Shown here in pieces: positions 7,358 to 10,187 of a DNA stretch of 10,187 nt; the stretch's first letter is position 1, and every line of letters starts with the position of its first letter. The DNA is from Pseudomonadota bacterium (GTDB lineage: Bacteria; Bdellovibrionota_C; UBA2361; OMIW01): positions 1 to 10,187 of the forward strand of contig OMIW01000066.1 in assembly GCA_900299205.1 (NCBI GenBank), read 5' to 3'. Below the pieces are notes generated by a model, which searched no databases, was not told where the DNA came from, and saw only the letters and a list, made by a program, of their open reading frames with translations. A program made the position numbers and the translations under genes.

Positions 7358-9241
7358 CTACCACGCACCGAAGATTCGCGACAAGATGCCGTAGCCGAGG
7401 CCGGCCCCGAGGGCGGCTGAGCCAAGGAACTGCACAAGCGCATCCGCAGTCACGAGGGGAGCAGTATGGATATCAGGGGCCGCAGATGGGTTTTGACGAG
7501 GAGGAGAGTGCGTGGAAGAAGCCTCGCTTTGGAGCTGATGCACGGGGGTGAGCCTCTGGAAATTCGGCTTCTGGCTTGGGCCGTATGACGAAGGGAGTTT
7601 CGGGAGAGGGCGTCGAGAACTTGCTTTAAGGTCAATAGTTCTTTGATCCGCAGTTCTTTGATCCGCAGAGTTGCTGGGGGCGAGGGCCAGTTCAATCCCT
7701 TCGGAGGCTTGGAGCTCGAGGGGGCTCGTGGTTGTTATTGAATTAGGGGCTGCCGACAGTTGAGTTCGGGAGCCGTTCACAGAGGGGGACCCCGCTGCTG
7801 ACCGTGGGTCGGACGAAGTAAGCGGATGACGACCACTCCAAGCGGTATCGCCCTGTCTCGTATTTGCTGGAGCGGGATGGCGTGCGAATTGGGCTCGTTT
7901 CATCCCCTGACCCCCCACGCGGGAGGGGGTTGTTGTTGATTTTGATTCAGGCTCCCTTTGTTCCTCCTTCAGCTGCTTTGATTTTTTTGCTGTTACCGCC
8001 CTCGCAGACGAGTTCTTCCTGATTCGGCGCTCTTGTCCTGAAGAGAGTGTGTCCGCATGCGATGGTTTTGATTTTGTTCCATCCCCGTTCCCCGAACCCT
8101 CCGGTCCCTTGCTCTCTCCGATTCGATGAAAACTTTGAATCTTGTTGGCTGGCCTTGATATATCGCGAGAAGGTTTTCGTTCAGGCTTTCTTGCGTCGCT
8201 CACGGCTGAACGACCTGCCGAAGAGTCTCCACGATTTTGAGATTTGGAGTCCGGAAAGGAAATTGGGAGGCCTTCCCGCCGTATACCCGCAGCAAGCTCT
8301 TCTTTGAGCGCTGACACTTGTTGAAAACGATCCTGAGGCGCCCGAGCGAGAGCCTTCATCACGATGGAGTCAAGCCACGGTGGAATGAGAGGATTTATTG
8401 AGCGAGGTGAGGGCGGGTCTGACTTTACCCGTTGGGTAACCGATGCAAATAGTTCTCCCCCTGCAAAGGGGGCTTCTCCCGTCAACAACTCGTAAGCGAT
8501 AAGGCCGACAGCATAGATGTCGCTTCGCGCATCAAGTTGAGAGCTCAGCAAATATTCAGGACTTACATACTGTAAGGTTCCGACGACTCCTCCGTGCTCG
8601 GTCAAACGCGACGTGCCGGGCATCAGAGCGACGCCGAAATCTGTTATTTGGAGCAAACCGCACGGGCTAACGAGGATGTTTTCTGGCTTGAGATCGCGGT
8701 GAATGATGCCCTTGTCATGTATCGCGCCGAGCCCTTCACAAAGTTGAACCAAGAGGCCTATGGTCTCAAATAAAGGGAAAAAGCTCTTTGACTGCAACCT
8801 AACACTAAGGTCTTGCCCTACCGCCAAATCCATCACTAAGGCGATAATTGCGCGCTCGCGATCCTCTATGAGCCTTCTTCCACCGACTACGTTTGGATGA
8901 TTTATCTCGAGATATGCATTTATCTCCCTTCGGAATCGCTCAGTAACCGTCGAATCCGGAAGATAGTCGTTCGAGAGCACTTTGACGGCTACGTCGCCCT
9001 CTTGCGGGTGTTTGCAGTGATAAACGGTGGCAACCCCTCCGACCCCTAACTCCTTGACCAGGGCGTATCCGGCAGGTAGGTGTGAATGGGCTACGGGGGA
9101 AGATGTCGGGGGCTGGGCCGGCTTTGCAAGCGGAGGGTTGGGTTGGGCGACCGAGTCTGGTGAGGTATCCGTCGCCTGAAAATCGGCGCGTCCTCCGACT
9201 GCGTCATCGACCACTTCTGCTGAGACGGCATTAGACTTCAT
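7358..9241 (-). CDS. Hanks-type Ser/Thr protein kinase with long disordered tail and C-terminal membrane segment
   Basis: This is a eukaryotic-like protein kinase of 627 aa. A Pro/Ser-rich N-terminal stretch of about 57 residues precedes the catalytic domain (about 59-318). Motifs are the glycine loop ELGVGGVATVY (64-74), catalytic VAVK with K87, helix-C E106, HRDLKPEN (181-188, D183 and N188), DFG (201-203), SPE in place of APE (227-229), D241 in SDIYAVG and the late conserved R305. All catalytic residues are present, so an active kinase is expected. Residues about 320-595 are low-complexity, rich in Ser, Pro, Arg, Lys and Gln, and probably disordered. The last 27 residues hold a weakly hydrophobic, glycine-rich helix (about 601-620) followed by SRIFGAW, which suggests tail anchoring with the kinase in the cytoplasm. 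No PASTA, TPR, WD40 or other sensor domain is seen. ATG 9241 is supported by AGGGA a few bases upstream. The substrate is unknown and neighbours give no clue. Confidence 0.93.
   Translation of the reverse strand: MKSNAVSAEVVDDAVGGRADFQATDTSPDSVAQPNPPLAKPAQPPTSSPVAHSHLPAGYALVKELGVGGVATVYHCKHPQEGDVAVKVLSNDYLPDSTVTERFRREINAYLEINHPNVVGGRRLIEDRERAIIALVMDLAVGQDLSVRLQSKSFFPLFETIGLLVQLCEGLGAIHDKGIIHRDLKPENILVSPCGLLQITDFGVALMPGTSRLTEHGGVVGTLQYVSPEYLLSSQLDARSDIYAVGLIAYELLTGEAPFAGGELFASVTQRVKSDPPSPRSINPLIPPWLDSIVMKALARAPQDRFQQVSALKEELAAGIRREGLPISFPDSKSQNRGDSSAGRSAVSDARKPERKPSRDISRPANKIQSFHRIGESKGPEGSGNGDGTKSKPSHADTLSSGQERRIRKNSSARAVTAKKSKQLKEEQREPESKSTTTPSRVGGQGMKRAQFARHPAPANTRQGDTAWSGRHPLTSSDPRSAAGSPSVNGSRTQLSAAPNSITTTSPLELQASEGIELALAPSNSADQRTADQRTIDLKASSRRPLPKLPSSYGPSQKPNFQRLTPVHQLQSEASSTHSPPRQNPSAAPDIHTAPLVTADALVQFLGSAALGAGLGYGILSRIFGAW
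7637..7666. repeat. 15-bp exact tandem duplication inside the kinase gene
   Basis: AGTTCTTTGATCCGC is present twice back to back (7637-7651 and 7652-7666), followed by two further matching bases. Being a multiple of three, it keeps the frame and encodes ADQRTADQRT in the disordered tail. It looks like recent replication slippage. Confidence 0.9.
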
Positions 9242-9260
9242 GCGTTCCCTGTCGCAATTT

Positions 9261-9284
9261 CTCAGAGTCTCTGCACCCTCTGAG
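9261..9284 (-). promoter_or_regulatory. Inverted repeat in the kinase 5' leader
   Basis: CTCAGAG (9261-9267) and CTCTGAG (9278-9284) form a perfect 7-bp inverted repeat with a 10-nt loop, starting 19 bases upstream of the kinase start codon and just beyond its ribosome site. It could be an operator or an RNA hairpin affecting translation. A nested CAGAG-T-CTCTG palindrome (9263-9273) offers an alternative pairing. Confidence 0.35.
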
Positions 9285-9467
9285 CGCGATTACTACCTCC
9301 CACCTCCCTGTTGGACTTCAGCTACTACTGGCCCATCTCTCTCCTCACCGACCCCGATGGACGGCACCCTCATCAAAGACCGAGACCGTTGACGGAGGAG
9401 TCTACGACGACCAATCATGCCGCCGTCGTTGCTAGAGCCTGTAGGAAGAGTGCCATAACTTTGGAAG

Positions 9468-9499
9468 AAAAGCCAATGTCCTCCACGAAACAGGCTTTT
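9468..9499 (-). terminator. Terminator of the LSPxQ protein gene (possibly bidirectional)
   Basis: On the minus strand AAAAGCC (9493-9499) and GGCTTTT (9468-9474) form a 7-bp stem 16 bases after the stop codon. The stem can be extended by TGT/ACA pairs across a two-base bulge. The arm ends in TTTT followed by CTTCC, which fits an intrinsic terminator with a short U-run. On the plus strand the second arm ends in TTTTT, so it could work both ways. Confidence 0.55.
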
Positions 9500-9515
9500 T
9501 GAGGGCGACGCTGAC

Positions 9516-10163
9516 CTACTCTGCTCCGGCCTGATTGAGCCACTTTTGATACTGCTCGGGGGAAAGAACCTGACGAAGTTCCGTTGCGAGAGATTCCTTC
9601 CGGGTTCTCCGGAGGGAATCTTGAGATTGTTCGATTTGGGTCATGGCCTCTCGAAGCACATCCCGGTTTACCTCCGGATCTTGGTGCTTCCCCATAGCGT
9701 CGTCGATCAGCTTCTCAGTTGCGAGGCGGATCTGAGCAAGCGAATCATCAACCCTTTGCAGAGCGAGGCCGAGCTGATCCTCCTGGTTAGGGGAGAGCCC
9801 GAGTTGGTGCGTTAGAGCGGACCGTTCCTGGTCGAGTACACGCTGTCGTTCGGCCTGCTGATTGGCCAATATCTGGTGCTCAATCTCAGCAGCCTGAGCT
9901 CCGAGGGCATCGCGAAGCTCCCTCTCAAACCTGATGGATCCCGAGTATCGCTCACTTTGTTGTTTGATGAGGGCGGTCCTCACCCGCTGTTGGACGGGGG
10001 GGTCGAGGTGGGTAAGGGAGTCGAGCTGGGCGAGTAGCCGGTCAACATGCCATTCGACGGAGGACTGACGGGGTTGGGTATCGGTGGGAGAGGCTGACGC
10101 TCGGGGTTTCAATTTCGATGAGGCCGGGGGCGTTACGACCCAGATGGGGGTGGGGACGGACAT
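9516..10163 (-). CDS. Coiled-coil protein with two LSPxQ motifs (Spy/CpxP-like), N-terminus uncertain
   Basis: I do not recognise this as a named gene. The 215-residue frame is rich in Gln, Glu, Arg and Leu, and mostly helical. A Pro/Ser-rich N-terminal stretch (1-35) is followed by long amphipathic helices (about 36-115 and 125-205) likely to form coiled coils. Two LSPxQ motifs (LSPNQ 123-127 and LSPEQ 200-204, the latter in LSPEQYQKWL) resemble the LTxxQ motifs of the periplasmic Spy/CpxP chaperone and metal-stress family. That likeness is motif-level only. ATG 10163 has GGGGA five bases upstream, but the frame stays open to the window edge (10187). No signal peptide or membrane helix is present in the visible part, so a secreted or anchored N-terminus may lie outside the window. 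It is followed by a good terminator, so it is probably the last gene of its transcript. Confidence 0.7.
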   Translation of the reverse strand: MSVPTPIWVVTPPASSKLKPRASASPTDTQPRQSSVEWHVDRLLAQLDSLTHLDPPVQQRVRTALIKQQSERYSGSIRFERELRDALGAQAAEIEHQILANQQAERQRVLDQERSALTHQLGLSPNQEDQLGLALQRVDDSLAQIRLATEKLIDDAMGKHQDPEVNRDVLREAMTQIEQSQDSLRRTRKESLATELRQVLSPEQYQKWLNQAGAE

Positions 10164-10187
10164 CGCTTCCCCGGGAGAATCGTCGAG

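Larger units (their letters stand above)
9242..9515. other. Spacer upstream of the kinase gene
   Basis: This stretch contains the kinase leader and the 3' region of the LSPxQ protein gene. The inverted repeat at 9261-9284 and the terminator-like hairpin at 9468-9499 are listed separately. A plus-strand open frame at 9311-9502 has no recognisable protein character. No convincing -35/-10 pair for the kinase was identified. Confidence 0.4.

Noticed and set aside
9311-9502. 63-codon plus-strand frame upstream of the LSPxQ gene
   Set aside because: It has no recognisable motif or ribosome site and ends inside the terminator hairpin.
1-10187. Search for a mobile element, defence system, toxin-antitoxin pair or biosynthetic cluster
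   Set aside because: No transposase, integrase, terminal repeats, nuclease-helicase pairs or modification genes were seen. Gene content is mainly housekeeping.

Overview
This is a bacterial chromosomal window of moderate to moderately high GC content. It holds compact, intron-free genes on both strands, a tRNA without an encoded CCA end, and Shine-Dalgarno-type starts. Most genes are housekeeping: purine synthesis, a membrane pyrophosphatase, a ribosome-associated GTPase and tRNA-Ala. The lineage cannot be fixed from the sequence. A Hanks-type Ser/Thr kinase with a long disordered tail, a free-standing PolB-like exonuclease and a K+-dependent-type H+/Na+ pyrophosphatase together suggest an environmental lineage such as Planctomycetota, Myxococcota or another deltaproteobacteria-like group. 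That is inference only.

Layout, left to right. A PolB-exonuclease-family protein (+, about 78-920) converges on purK (-, 952-2073). purK is preceded on its own strand by purE (-, 2143-2649) and by a tRNA-Ala(CGC) gene (-, 2710-2782) with a good sigma70-type promoter (2815-2843). tRNA, purE and purK may therefore form one transcript. A 216-bp spacer with three successive hairpins, one of them a perfect 14-bp stem, separates this group from hppA (-, 2999-5068), a membrane-bound ion-pumping pyrophosphatase. A divergent spacer (5069-5425) leads to typA/bipA (+, 5426-7225). The typA leader contains a hairpin and a possible 19-codon leader ORF whose stop overlaps the typA start codon. typA converges on a Ser/Thr kinase (-, 7358-9241) across a short spacer with hairpins and small repeats. 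The kinase ends in a weak C-terminal membrane segment. Upstream of it is a 274-bp spacer with a likely terminator, then a coiled-coil protein with two LSPxQ motifs (-, 9516-10163) that may run off the right edge.

Metabolically, PurE and PurK carry out consecutive steps that turn AIR into CAIR in purine synthesis. The membrane pyrophosphatase uses PPi released by biosynthesis to energise the membrane. The kinase and the LSPxQ protein have no obvious link to these genes. I see no phage, IS element, CRISPR array, toxin-antitoxin pair or defence island. The least ordinary signals are small: the typA leader, the hairpin cluster between hppA and the tRNA, and the architecture of the kinase.
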